Of a stretch of 64,000 bases of DNA, positions 25,837 through 33,672 are shown in pieces. The notes below the pieces were generated by a model. It did no database searches, was not told the DNA's origin, and was given only the letters and a program-made list of their open reading frames with translations. Made by a program: the position numbers and the translations under genes. Location: positions 1 through 64,000 of the forward strand of contig JAEWET010000003.1 in the NCBI GenBank assembly GCA_023389195.1, in the 5' to 3' direction. Every line of letters begins with the position of its first letter. The first letter of the stretch is position 1. This DNA comes from Aliihoeflea sp023389195. GTDB taxonomy: Bacteria; Pseudomonadota; Alphaproteobacteria; Rhizobiales; Rhizobiaceae.

Positions 25837-26382
25837 CTAACCGATGAGTGTCACGGTTGAGCGGACATCTTCAACAAGCGTGGCGACGGGAGCCGCTCCG
25901 TCGAGGCGGAGAACAGAGCAACCCAGTGTTGCAAGCCAAGCCTCATGTTTGCGGCGGCTGCGTCCAGCATGGTCGTTATCCTCGTAGCCGCGCGCCCATT
26001 CTAGGAAGGCGCGATGCTGATCGCGCATGCGACCGCCCGCTGCAATGTCTTTGCCATAGCGCGAGCGTTCGCGTGCGATGAGGCGAGGGATGCGTATCTC
26101 GGGCGCAACGTAAAGGTAGATCACCAAATCCATATCCCGCAGGTGTTCGTCGCCCCATCCTAAAGCCGAGCCGGACAGCACCCAAGATCCGGCATTCTCC
26201 ATCGCACGTGCGAGCGATTCCTGTCGCGCCGGGAGCGGGCGCATATGGGTAAAGGGCGGATCGGTCGGCAACCAAAAAAAGCTGTCCGTATCGAGGTGCG
26301 CAATCTTGAGGTCGGCGGCCAATGCCGCACCGAGCGTCGTCGTGCCTGCCCCGGCCGGGCCGGTGATGTGAAGGCGGATCAT
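25837..26382 (-). CDS. Adenylate-kinase-like P-loop protein
   Basis: A 181-residue P-loop protein resembling small nucleoside/shikimate-kinase-like ATPases. The phosphate loop is GPAGAGTTTL, where the usual lysine is replaced by threonine, as in a known GSGTTT subgroup. A substrate segment HLDTDSFFWLPTDPPF and a LID-like arginine-rich stretch ARERSRYGK follow. The substrate is unknown. It is inserted between plsX and the DUF177 gene, and ATG 26382 lies 3 bp beyond the DUF177 stop; a TTG at 26388 would give a TTGA overlap. Its base composition seems less GC-rich than its neighbours, which may hint at acquisition. Confidence 0.72.
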   Translation of the reverse strand: MIRLHITGPAGAGTTTLGAALAADLKIAHLDTDSFFWLPTDPPFTHMRPLPARQESLARAMENAGSWVLSGSALGWGDEHLRDMDLVIYLYVAPEIRIPRLIARERSRYGKDIAAGGRMRDQHRAFLEWARGYEDNDHAGRSRRKHEAWLATLGCSVLRLDGAAPVATLVEDVRSTVTLIG

Positions 26383-26384
26383 GC

Positions 26385-26930
26385 TCAACCGTCGCGCTTC
26401 AACTTCTTCAACTGCTCATAGAGCGGTCCGCGATCGGCGTTTGGATCGGCAGCGGGAGCGACGGGCTGCGCACAGGCTTTGCGCGGATAGGGGTCGATGC
26501 CGAGCGCGAAGAACTCTTCCGCAAGCTGCCCGACGTCGATCGTGTCGCCCGAAAACGGCTCGGGCCCGTCATCGCCCTCGGCATCGAGAATCATCTCGCC
26601 GCCCTCGATCGCATCGGGGCGCATCAGCTTCGAGCCTTCGGGAACGAAGAGCGCGTGAACCTCCTCGTCGACTTCCGCATCGAGCGGTTCGAGCGAGACG
26701 ATGCAGGACTGGACGATCTGCGCCTTCACGCGACCGGTCACCTTAACGCCGTCGCGCTTCCAGTTCTCGACCAGGAGATCAGCATGGAAGTTCTTCACCT
26801 CGACCAGATGATGTGCGTTGGCCAGCGCACGGCGCTGCTCTTCGTCGGCCTCGATGGAGACGGGCATGCCCTTGCCCGGCAGTCGCAGGACGTTCGCCTC
26901 GAAGGCGACCGGGCTCGTTTCGTCGCTCAT
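26385..26930 (-). CDS. DUF177 (YceD-like) protein
   Basis: A 181-residue member of the DUF177 family. The core includes GRVKAQIVQSCIVSLEPLDAEVDEEVHALFVPE, with an acidic middle and the ending DPNADRGPLYEQLKKLKRDG seen in YceD proteins. In other bacteria yceD lies beside rpmF-plsX and a link to rRNA or ribosome assembly has been proposed. Here it overlaps the upstream chaperone gene as ATGA and lies near plsX, in keeping with that context. Confidence 0.88.
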   Translation of the reverse strand: MSDETSPVAFEANVLRLPGKGMPVSIEADEEQRRALANAHHLVEVKNFHADLLVENWKRDGVKVTGRVKAQIVQSCIVSLEPLDAEVDEEVHALFVPEGSKLMRPDAIEGGEMILDAEGDDGPEPFSGDTIDVGQLAEEFFALGIDPYPRKACAQPVAPAADPNADRGPLYEQLKKLKRDG

Positions 26931-27493
26931 TTCGTCGCCTCTCCCGTCGCGATCGCGCGTTCGGCCGGCAGGAAGGCGATGTCTCCGGCGATGATCGCCG
27001 CCGCCGGCTGCGCCGCGAGATCGCGCTCGGACGCCATGACATAGTCGGCCATCGCCTGTGCTTCATGCCAGTCGGTGCCGCCTGGAAAGACATTGCGGTA
27101 AAGTGCCTGCGCCAGCGCCTCGCGGTCCTGCGCCTCCAGCGCCTTTCCATAGGAATCGGCACGCCCGTAGAACATCTTCGCCAGCTTCTTCATGCGCTTT
27201 GGCACGCCCACATCGCCGATGCCCAGTTCCCGCAGCGAATGGTCGACGTCCTTGAAGAACTCGTCGGTCACGTCCTGCGCGACGTCCTGGATCGGCCCGT
27301 CCTCGCCGCGCGTGCGATGCAGGAACAGGAACATGTGCAGCGCCATCATCTCGTAGCGGCCGAGCGGCGTGTCGGGCACGTTCCACTGGGCATAGAGGAC
27401 CGGCTGGCGCGCCGCCGCCACGATTTGTCCATAAATGCTGTGGACGATGGCCGCGTTCTCATTCCGGCGAGCGCCGAACAGTCGCTTGAACAT
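26927..27493 (-). CDS. Ubiquinol-cytochrome c chaperone (CBP3/UQCC1-like)
   Basis: A 188-residue protein of the ubiquinol-cytochrome c chaperone family, which helps cytochrome b maturation in the bc1 complex. Recognisable parts are IYGQIVAAARQPVLYAQWNVPDT, RYEMMALHMFLFLHR and FFKDVDHSLRELGIGDVGVPKRMK. There is no membrane helix, as expected. ATG 27493 is chosen because homologs begin MFKRLFG; upstream in-frame sequence would run into the bamE region. It is divergent from bamE and overlaps DUF177 by 4 bp. Confidence 0.88.
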   Translation of the reverse strand: MFKRLFGARRNENAAIVHSIYGQIVAAARQPVLYAQWNVPDTPLGRYEMMALHMFLFLHRTRGEDGPIQDVAQDVTDEFFKDVDHSLRELGIGDVGVPKRMKKLAKMFYGRADSYGKALEAQDREALAQALYRNVFPGGTDWHEAQAMADYVMASERDLAAQPAAAIIAGDIAFLPAERAIATGEATK

Positions 27494-27598
27494 TCCCGAA
27501 GGGCTCCTTCTGGCGGTTTCAGTGCCGGCCGTGTTGCATCGGCGCGCAAGCTGGTTTACCGCTTTTGCCCGCAGGCGCAAGGCGCGCTTAACCAAGTC

Positions 27599-28126
27599 AT
27601 GGAGTTGTCGTTGCAAGGACGGAATTTCAAGAGCCGTGCACGGCTGGTCGCTTCGGGTATTGTTGTCCTGCTTGCAGGCGTGGCTGCCGGCTGTTCCTCG
27701 ATCTCGGGCGACATGAGCCCACGCCAGACCTTCCAGCAAGGTTATGTCGTCGACGAGCAGATGCTCGAACTGGTGCCGGTCGGGTCGAGCCGCGAGCAGG
27801 TAACGCTTGCGCTCGGAACGCCCACCACCACGGCGACCTTCGACAACGAGACCTACTATTACATCTCGCAGACGGCCGTCCGGAACGTCGCTTTCCAGAA
27901 TCCGCGCGTCGTCGACCGCAAGATCCTGGCGATCTATTTCGGCGCGGACGGCCGCGTCTCCAACATCGCCAATTACGGCCTGCAGGACGGGCGCGTGTTC
28001 GACTTCATCTCGCGAACCACGCCGACCGCCGGTGGCGATGTGAACTTTATCCAGCAGATGATCACCGGCGTCGTCGGCGGCACGCCGATCGGGACCGGCG
28101 CGGGCCGCGGTGCGGTCAACTTCTAG
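27599..28126 (+). CDS. bamE: Outer membrane protein assembly factor BamE (OmlA/SmpA)
   Basis: A 175-residue outer-membrane lipoprotein of the BAM complex that supports beta-barrel insertion. A signal peptide ends in lipobox LAGVAAGC. The SmpA/OmlA domain follows (VDEQMLELVPVGSSREQVTLALGTPTT, then ETYYYISQ and DRKILAIYF). A glycine-rich tail completes it. It is divergent from the bc1 chaperone gene, a conserved pair in Rhizobiales, and ends at a strong terminator shared with hppA. Confidence 0.92.
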   Translation: MELSLQGRNFKSRARLVASGIVVLLAGVAAGCSSISGDMSPRQTFQQGYVVDEQMLELVPVGSSREQVTLALGTPTTTATFDNETYYYISQTAVRNVAFQNPRVVDRKILAIYFGADGRVSNIANYGLQDGRVFDFISRTTPTAGGDVNFIQQMITGVVGGTPIGTGAGRGAVNF

Positions 28127-28147
28127 AATTCGGTCAACACCACAAAG

Positions 28148-28181
28148 AAGGGGCCGCGGTATTGCTACCGCGGCCCCTTTT
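28148..28181. terminator. Bidirectional terminator between bamE and hppA
   Basis: A 12-bp GC-rich stem (28150-28161 with 28166-28177) around TTGC, extended by AA/TT, ends in TTTT on the plus strand. It lies between the convergent stops of bamE and hppA. Confidence 0.88.
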
Positions 28182-28194
28182 CCATGTGCATCGA

Positions 28195-30336
28195 TCAGTT
28201 GTGCGCAAGCACGGCCAGAAGCAGAAGCGCCATGATGTTGGTGATCTTGATCGCCGGATTAACGGCCGGGCCCGCCGTATCCTTGTAGGGATCGCCGACG
28301 GTATCGCCGGTCACCGATGCCTTGTGTGCATCAGAGCCTTTCAGATGGCGCGTGCCGTCCTTGTCGATAAAGCCGTCCTCGAACGACTTTTTCGCGTTGT
28401 CCCAGGCGCCGCCGCCCGACGTCATCGAGATGGCGACGAAGAGGCCGTTGACGATCACGCCCAGAAGCGTTGCGCCGAGCGCGGCGAACGCAGCCGCCTT
28501 GGAGCCCGACACCAGCAACACGCCGAAATAGACGACGATCGGCGCCAGCACCGGCAGCAGGGACGGGATGATCATTTCCCGGATTGCCGCCTTGGTCAGA
28601 AGATCGACCGCGCGCGCGTAGTCCGGCTTGACCGTGCCCTGCATGATGCCCGGATTGTCGCGGAACTGGCGACGCACCTCCTCCACGATGGCGCCGGCCG
28701 CACGGCCGACGGCCGTCATGGCGATGCCGCCGAAGAGGTAGGGGATCAAGCCGCCGAAGAGCAGGCCCGCCACCACATACGGGTTCGACAGCGAGAAGGA
28801 GACATCCTCCATGCCGGCGAAATACGGGTACTGGTCCGGATTGGCGATGAAGTATTCCAGATCGTAGGAATAGGCAGCGAAGAGCACCAGCGCGCCGAGA
28901 CCGGCAGAGCCGATCGCGTAGCCCTTGGTGACCGCCTTGGTCGTGTTGCCGACCGCATCGAGCGCGTCGGTGGACTGGCGCACTTCCGGCGGGAGGCCGG
29001 ACATTTCGGCGATGCCGCCGGCATTGTCGGTCACCGGGCCGAACGCGTCGAGCGCCACGATCATGCCGGCCAGGCCGAGCATGGTCGTCACCGCGATGGC
29101 GGTGCCGAAGAGGCCGGCGAGCTGGAACGTCGCCAGAATGCCACCGATAATGACGATCGCCGGAAGCGCCGTCGATTCGAGCGAGACGGCGAGGCCCTGG
29201 ATGACGTTGGTGCCGTGGCCGGTCACCGACGCCTGCGCGATCGAGTTCACCGGGCGCTTGTTGGTACCGGTGTAGTATTCCGTGATCACCACGATCAGCG
29301 CCGTCACCACGAGGCCGATCAGGCCGCAAATGAAGAGGTTGGTGCCGGTGACGTCGATGCCGTTGACCACGCCGATCGAGCCCCAGCCGATGGTGAGCGA
29401 GGTCGCGGCGCCGATGCCGACGACGGTCAGGAGGCCGGTGACGATCAGGCCGCGATAGAGCGCACCCATGATCGAGGCATTGGCCCCGAGCTTGACGAAG
29501 AAAGTCCCGATGATCGAGGTGATGATGCACGCGCCGCAGATCGCCAGCGGGTAGATCATGATCGAGCCGAGCATATCGGAACCGAGGAAGAAGATCGCGG
29601 CGAGAACCATGGTCGCGACGACGGTCACGGCATAGGTTTCGAAGAGATCCGCCGCCATGCCTGCGCAGTCGCCGACATTGTCGCCGACATTGTCCGCGAT
29701 CGTCGCCGGGTTGCGCGGATCGTCCTCGGGAATGCCCGCTTCGACCTTGCCGACGAGATCGCCGCCGACATCGGCACCCTTGGTGAAGATGCCGCCGCCA
29801 AGACGCGCGAAGATCGAGATGAGCGATGCGCCGAAGCCGAGCGCGACGAGCGCGTCGATAACCATGCGGTCGGACGGAGCGGCGCCCATCGGACCGATCA
29901 GAACCCAGTAGTAGACCGAGACTGCAAGCAGCGCGAGGCCGGCCACCAGCATGCCGGTGATCGCGCCCGCCTTGAAGGCGATGTCGAGGCCGGCCGACAG
30001 GCTGTTCGAAGCGGCCTGCGCGGTGCGCACATTGGCGCGGACCGAAACGTGCATGCCGATGAAGCCTGCGACGCCCGAAAGGACGGCGCCGATCAGGAAG
30101 CCGATCGCGGCCGTGACCCCGAGCAGCCACCAGGTGATGGCGAAGACCACGACGCCGACGAGCGCGATGGTTGTGTACTGGCGAGTGAGATAAGCCTGCG
30201 CGCCCTCCCGGATCGCGCCCGCAATCTCCTGCATGCGTGCATTGCCCTGATCGGCCGCGAGGACCGACTGGGTGGCCCAGATCGCATAGACGATGGACAG
30301 CAAGCCGCAGGCGATGACGACGAAAAGCATGGTCAT
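28195..30336 (-). CDS. hppA: Membrane-bound proton-pumping pyrophosphatase (K+-independent type)
   Basis: A 713-residue integral membrane protein with about sixteen helices that hydrolyses pyrophosphate and pumps protons. Substrate-binding motifs are GGGIFTKGADVGGDLVGK and DDPRNPATIADNVGDNVGD. The sequence GNTTKAVTKG carries a lysine where potassium-dependent enzymes have alanine, placing it in the potassium-independent H+-PPase class known in alphaproteobacteria. ATG 30336 is chosen because the membrane region starts there; a longer frame adds 16 unlikely residues. A candidate promoter lies about 95-120 bp upstream. Confidence 0.96.
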   Translation of the reverse strand: MTMLFVVIACGLLSIVYAIWATQSVLAADQGNARMQEIAGAIREGAQAYLTRQYTTIALVGVVVFAITWWLLGVTAAIGFLIGAVLSGVAGFIGMHVSVRANVRTAQAASNSLSAGLDIAFKAGAITGMLVAGLALLAVSVYYWVLIGPMGAAPSDRMVIDALVALGFGASLISIFARLGGGIFTKGADVGGDLVGKVEAGIPEDDPRNPATIADNVGDNVGDCAGMAADLFETYAVTVVATMVLAAIFFLGSDMLGSIMIYPLAICGACIITSIIGTFFVKLGANASIMGALYRGLIVTGLLTVVGIGAATSLTIGWGSIGVVNGIDVTGTNLFICGLIGLVVTALIVVITEYYTGTNKRPVNSIAQASVTGHGTNVIQGLAVSLESTALPAIVIIGGILATFQLAGLFGTAIAVTTMLGLAGMIVALDAFGPVTDNAGGIAEMSGLPPEVRQSTDALDAVGNTTKAVTKGYAIGSAGLGALVLFAAYSYDLEYFIANPDQYPYFAGMEDVSFSLSNPYVVAGLLFGGLIPYLFGGIAMTAVGRAAGAIVEEVRRQFRDNPGIMQGTVKPDYARAVDLLTKAAIREMIIPSLLPVLAPIVVYFGVLLVSGSKAAAFAALGATLLGVIVNGLFVAISMTSGGGAWDNAKKSFEDGFIDKDGTRHLKGSDAHKASVTGDTVGDPYKDTAGPAVNPAIKITNIMALLLLAVLAHN

Positions 30337-30429
30337 TGCCGATTTTTCCTTGATGCTCGCCCGGCAGAACCCCTCCCCGGGCATTGGGAACGAAGCCGGA
30401 ATCGCTCGTCATCCGACATTCGAGGGCAG

Positions 30430-30457
30430 CTTATGCGAAGGATTCCGCACACATCAA
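30430..30457 (-). promoter_or_regulatory. Possible sigma-70 promoter of hppA
   Basis: On the minus strand TTGATG and CATAAG are separated by 16 bases, with ATAAGC at 17 as an alternative register. The site lies in the 141-bp gap between the MFS stop and the hppA start. The match is moderate. Confidence 0.35.
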
Positions 30458-30477
30458 GGAGTTATTCTTACGCATGG

Positions 30478-31692
30478 TCAGTCGCGTACGGCCAGGATGC
30501 TCGGCGGGCGCAGGGCAAGGACGGCCAGGGACGCCAGGCAGGCAAGGCCCACCGGGAAGATGATCCAGTTCAGCATTTCCCAGCCGGCGAAATTGTAGAC
30601 CAGGCCTGACATGAACGAGGCGAAGGCGACGGTCGAGAACAGGACGAAATCGTGAAAGCCCAGCGCGCGGCCTTTCTCGGAGGGGTGGTAGGTCTCCGCC
30701 ACCATCGCGGTCGCGCCGATGAAGCCGAAATTCCAGCCAATGCCGAGAAGAACGAGAGCCGTCCAGAACTGCCAGAGCGCAATGCCCGACAGCGCGACAA
30801 CGGCGCAACCGATCAGCAGGACGAGGCCGGCCGCGACGATTCTTTCCTTGCCGAAACGAGCGATCAGTTTGCCGGTAAAGAAGCTCGGCGCAAACATGGC
30901 CATCACGTGCCACGAAATGCCGAGCATGGCCTGGTCGGTCGAGAACCCGCACCCAACCATCGCGAGCGGCGCGCCGGTCATCACAAAGCTCATCAGCGCA
31001 TAGGCGCCGACGCCGCAAAGGAGCCCGGTGGCATATTTGGGCTGCCGCACGATCTCGCGAAGCGGGCGTGCCGGGACATTGGCGCCAGCGCTCGCATGCG
31101 TTTCAGGCTGACGCTTCGGCAAAGCCGACAGCATCAGCGCTCCGACCGCGGCAATGCCGAGCACGGACGCGAACGTGCCGGCGAACATGACCGGTGCCAT
31201 CAATTCGCGCGTGAAAATGACGATCTGCGGCCCGATGATCGCCGTCAGCACGCCGCCGGCGAGAACGAAGGAAATGGCCCTGGCTTTGAACGCTGCAGGC
31301 GCCGACTCGGCCGCTGCAAAGCGAAACTGCTGCACGAAGGCATTGCCGATGCCGATCAGCGCCAAGCCCGCCGCGAACAGCCAGAAATTCTGCGCGAACA
31401 GGGCAAGCGTCGCAACGAGACCGCCAGCGGCGGTCATGCCGGTGCCGGTCATGAAGCCCAGCCGCAATCCCAACCTTTTAAGGACCAGTGCCGCCGGAAC
31501 GGCGCCGAGCGCGACGCCGATGGTGAAGCCGGTGACGGGCGCTGTCGCAAGGCTCTTGTCGGCGCCGAGGAGATAGAAGCCGGCAAGGCCGCCGACCGAA
31601 ATCGCGATGGGTGCGGCCGACCCGACGATGGCCTGCGCCGCGGCAAGAACGATCGCCGTGCGCCGTGCATCGCGGGTCGCCGTGGTCGTCAT
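30478..31692 (-). CDS. MFS transporter
   Basis: A 404-residue major facilitator with twelve predicted helices in two halves. The loop 2-3 region KRLGLRLGFMTGTGMTAAGG and the matching KLIARFGKERIVAAG in the second half fit the MFS A-motif. The substrate is unknown; SwissProt-like names for this subgroup would be guesses. Its start overlaps the nusB stop as ATGA, so it is the last gene of the glyA-nrdR-rib-nusB transcript, which could suggest vitamin or metabolite export, but this is speculative. Confidence 0.88.
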   Translation of the reverse strand: MTTTATRDARRTAIVLAAAQAIVGSAAPIAISVGGLAGFYLLGADKSLATAPVTGFTIGVALGAVPAALVLKRLGLRLGFMTGTGMTAAGGLVATLALFAQNFWLFAAGLALIGIGNAFVQQFRFAAAESAPAAFKARAISFVLAGGVLTAIIGPQIVIFTRELMAPVMFAGTFASVLGIAAVGALMLSALPKRQPETHASAGANVPARPLREIVRQPKYATGLLCGVGAYALMSFVMTGAPLAMVGCGFSTDQAMLGISWHVMAMFAPSFFTGKLIARFGKERIVAAGLVLLIGCAVVALSGIALWQFWTALVLLGIGWNFGFIGATAMVAETYHPSEKGRALGFHDFVLFSTVAFASFMSGLVYNFAGWEMLNWIIFPVGLACLASLAVLALRPPSILAVRD

Positions 31693-32195
31693 GCCTTCGG
31701 CGTGCCGCCCCTGCCCTCGTTGCGCAGACGCCGCGCCACGCGGTCGAGCACGGCGTTGACGAGCTTGGGCTCTTCCTCGGTGTAGAAGGCCTTGGCGATG
31801 TCGACATATTCGGTGACGATGACCGCAACCGGTACGTCGGCGCGCTTCATCAGTTCATAGACGCCGGCGCGCAGGATCGCGCGCAGCGTCGAGTCCAGCC
31901 GCGACAGCGGCCAATCGTCGGTCAGCGCCTGCCGGATCACCGGATCGATCGTCTTCTGGTCCTCGACCACGCCTGAAAGGATCGCCCGGAACCACTGGGC
32001 ATCCGCCTCGCGATAGGTTGCCCCATCGACTTCCTTGCCGAGCCGGTATGCTTCGTACTCGGCAGAAATCTCGAGCAGGCCGGTGCCGGCGACGTCCATC
32101 TGGTAGAGCGCCTGCACGGCGGCTAGCCGCGCCGCGCCGCGCTTGTTGGCTTGACGGATCGGCGGCGTGGTCGGGAGTTCGTCGGCTTCGCTCAT
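31689..32195 (-). CDS. nusB: Transcription antitermination factor NusB
   Basis: A 168-residue NusB that binds boxA RNA with ribosomal protein S10 in rRNA antitermination. Typical blocks are RGAARLAAVQALYQMDVAG near the N-terminus, RLDSTLRAILRAGVYEL and VIVTEYVDIAKAFY with the FVN-like KLVNAVLDRVA end. It overlaps ribH upstream and the MFS gene downstream by ATGA each. The ribH-nusB pairing is widely conserved. Confidence 0.96.
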   Translation of the reverse strand: MSEADELPTTPPIRQANKRGAARLAAVQALYQMDVAGTGLLEISAEYEAYRLGKEVDGATYREADAQWFRAILSGVVEDQKTIDPVIRQALTDDWPLSRLDSTLRAILRAGVYELMKRADVPVAVIVTEYVDIAKAFYTEEEPKLVNAVLDRVARRLRNEGRGGTPKA

Positions 32196-32656
32196 CGGGA
32201 CGCACCTGCAAGACGCTTGCGGGTCTCCACCATCGTCAGGGCGGCGCGCGCGGCAAACCCGCCCTTGTCGCCCTCGTTGCGGCGGGCACGCGCCCAGGCC
32301 TGGTCGTCGTTCTCGACGGTCAGGATGCCGTTGCCGATCGCCAGCGATTCATTGACGGAAAGATCCATCAGCGCGCGGCAGGATTCGTTCGCCACGATGT
32401 CGAAATGATAGGTCTCGCCACGGATCACGCAGCCGAGCGCGACGAAGGCGTCATAGTCCGCACCGCCCGCATCCGCGCCGTCGAGCGCGAACGAAATGAC
32501 GGCCGGAATTTCGAGCGCGCCGGGCACGGTGACGACATCGTAGCTCGCACCGGCCGCATCGAGCGCTGACTTGGCGCCGTCCAGAAGCGCGTCGGCCAGA
32601 TCGTCATAGAAACGCGCTTCGACGATCAGAACTTTGAGGGGTTCCTGATGGGGCAT
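32192..32656 (-). CDS. ribH: 6,7-dimethyl-8-ribityllumazine synthase
   Basis: A 154-residue lumazine synthase, the penultimate enzyme of riboflavin synthesis, forming an icosahedral or pentameric assembly. Motifs are VPGALEIPAVISFAL, VALGCVIRGETYHFDIV with the catalytic His, and IGNGILTVEN. GGAG lies 6 bases before ATG 32656. A 79-bp gap separates it from the two small membrane-protein genes upstream; nusB overlaps its stop. Confidence 0.97.
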   Translation of the reverse strand: MPHQEPLKVLIVEARFYDDLADALLDGAKSALDAAGASYDVVTVPGALEIPAVISFALDGADAGGADYDAFVALGCVIRGETYHFDIVANESCRALMDLSVNESLAIGNGILTVENDDQAWARARRNEGDKGGFAARAALTMVETRKRLAGASR

Positions 32657-32735
32657 GAATGTCTCCGGGATTGGCCCGGTGACTTAGGCCGATCCGGCCG
32701 AGTTCGCAAGCGAAGGTTTGGAGAAAGTCAGCCGG

Positions 32736-32837
32736 TCAGCGCTTCAGCGAGCGCTCGTGCAGGCGCACGGCGATGTAGGCGCCCAAGACGACAACCCCGG
32801 GTGTCACGACGAAAGCAAGAAACCAGAATTCGTTCAT
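32736..32837 (-). CDS. 33-residue single-span membrane protein in the riboflavin operon
   Basis: A tiny frame coding for 33 residues, with a hydrophobic helix at about 5-25 (AFVVTPGVVVLGAYIAV) and a basic tail RLHERSLKR. Two facts support translation: GAGGGGG lies 8 bases before ATG 32837, and this ATG overlaps the stop of the preceding small gene as ATGA. The family is unrecognised. It could be a subunit or regulator of the 78-residue neighbour. It could be missed by annotation pipelines because of its length. Confidence 0.6.
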   Translation of the reverse strand: MNEFWFLAFVVTPGVVVLGAYIAVRLHERSLKR

Positions 32838-33070
32838 AGCATCAGCCCCCTCAGCACCCGTCGCGCCAAAAGATGCAGCACGACGAGCGCACCGAGCCAG
32901 CCCAATACGCCAACAAATAGTTCCGTCACGCTGATCAGACCCTGAAAGCCTCCAATATTGTAGAAGTAGCCGGCACCGGGTGTGAGGATGCCCACCGTGA
33001 AGCACGCCGTCGACGCCCGATCGAGCGCATTCGCTAGAAGCTTGGTGCGTTCGTTGTCGATCACGCTCAT
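32834..33070 (-). CDS. 78-residue membrane protein in the riboflavin operon
   Basis: A small protein with two hydrophobic stretches, about 22-43 (STACFTVGILTPGAGYF and following) and about 46-68 (SVTELFVGVLGWLGALVVLHLL), and a basic C-terminus. Its ATG overlaps the ribE stop as ATGA, with GGAAG about 10 bases upstream, and its own stop overlaps the 33-residue gene. I do not recognise a family. The location between ribE and ribH suggests a membrane function linked to this operon, but none can be assigned. Confidence 0.7.
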   Translation of the reverse strand: MSVIDNERTKLLANALDRASTACFTVGILTPGAGYFYNIGGFQGLISVTELFVGVLGWLGALVVLHLLARRVLRGLML

Positions 33071-33672
33071 TCGTCGCGCGCTTCCATCAGGCGCGCTGCG
33101 TAGCGCGCCATGGTGTCGACTTCCAGGTTGACGCGGTCGCCGACCTGTCGCGCGCCCCATGTCGTCACGCCGAGCGAATGGTGGATCAGGAGGACGTCGA
33201 AGAGGTCGCCATCGACGCCGTTGACGGTGAGCGAGGTGCCGTCGAGCGCGACGGAGCCTTTCGGCGCAATGAACTTCGACAAAGCATGCGGGGCGCGGAG
33301 GCGAAAGCGGACGGCGTCGCCTTCGTCGATCCGCTCGACGATCTCCGCCATGCCGTCGACATGACCGGAGACGATGTGCCCGCCGAGCTCGTCGCCGATC
33401 TTCAATGCGCGTTCGAGATTGAGGTGGGAGCCGACCTGCCAGTTGCCGGCCGTCGTCAATCGCAGGGCCTCTTCCCACGCCTCGACCTCGAACCAGCGGG
33501 AACCATCCGAAGGCAGCGCGACGACGGTCAGACATACGCCGGCGCAGGCGATCGAGGCGCCGATGGCGATAGTCGCCGGATCGTATTCCGTGCCGATGCG
33601 CAGCCGGATGCCCTGATCCAGCGGCGCGATGGCCGCGATCTCGCCGATGTCGGTGACGATCCCAGTGAACAT
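33067..33672 (-). CDS. ribE: Riboflavin synthase subunit alpha
   Basis: A 201-residue lumazine-dismutating enzyme that makes riboflavin. It has the two internal repeats of the family: MFTGIVTDIGEI with IACAGVCLTVV in the first and GGHIVSGHVDGMAEI with VALDGTSLTVN in the second. The start shares a base with the ribD stop (TGATG arrangement), so translation is coupled. No FMN riboswitch is visible before ribD, ribE or ribH; the operon is instead entered from glyA-nrdR. Confidence 0.96.
   Translation of the reverse strand: MFTGIVTDIGEIAAIAPLDQGIRLRIGTEYDPATIAIGASIACAGVCLTVVALPSDGSRWFEVEAWEEALRLTTAGNWQVGSHLNLERALKIGDELGGHIVSGHVDGMAEIVERIDEGDAVRFRLRAPHALSKFIAPKGSVALDGTSLTVNGVDGDLFDVLLIHHSLGVTTWGARQVGDRVNLEVDTMARYAARLMEARDE

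Noticed and set aside
28162..30609. Very long plus-strand open frame (815 codons) opposite hppA
   Set aside because: It is rich in Arg, Asp, His and Gly with no family resemblance, the usual antisense shadow of a GC-rich gene. The minus-strand hppA product is unmistakable. Similar shadows opposite glyA-ldtP (35111-37693) and aspS (56033-58735) were dropped for the same reason.
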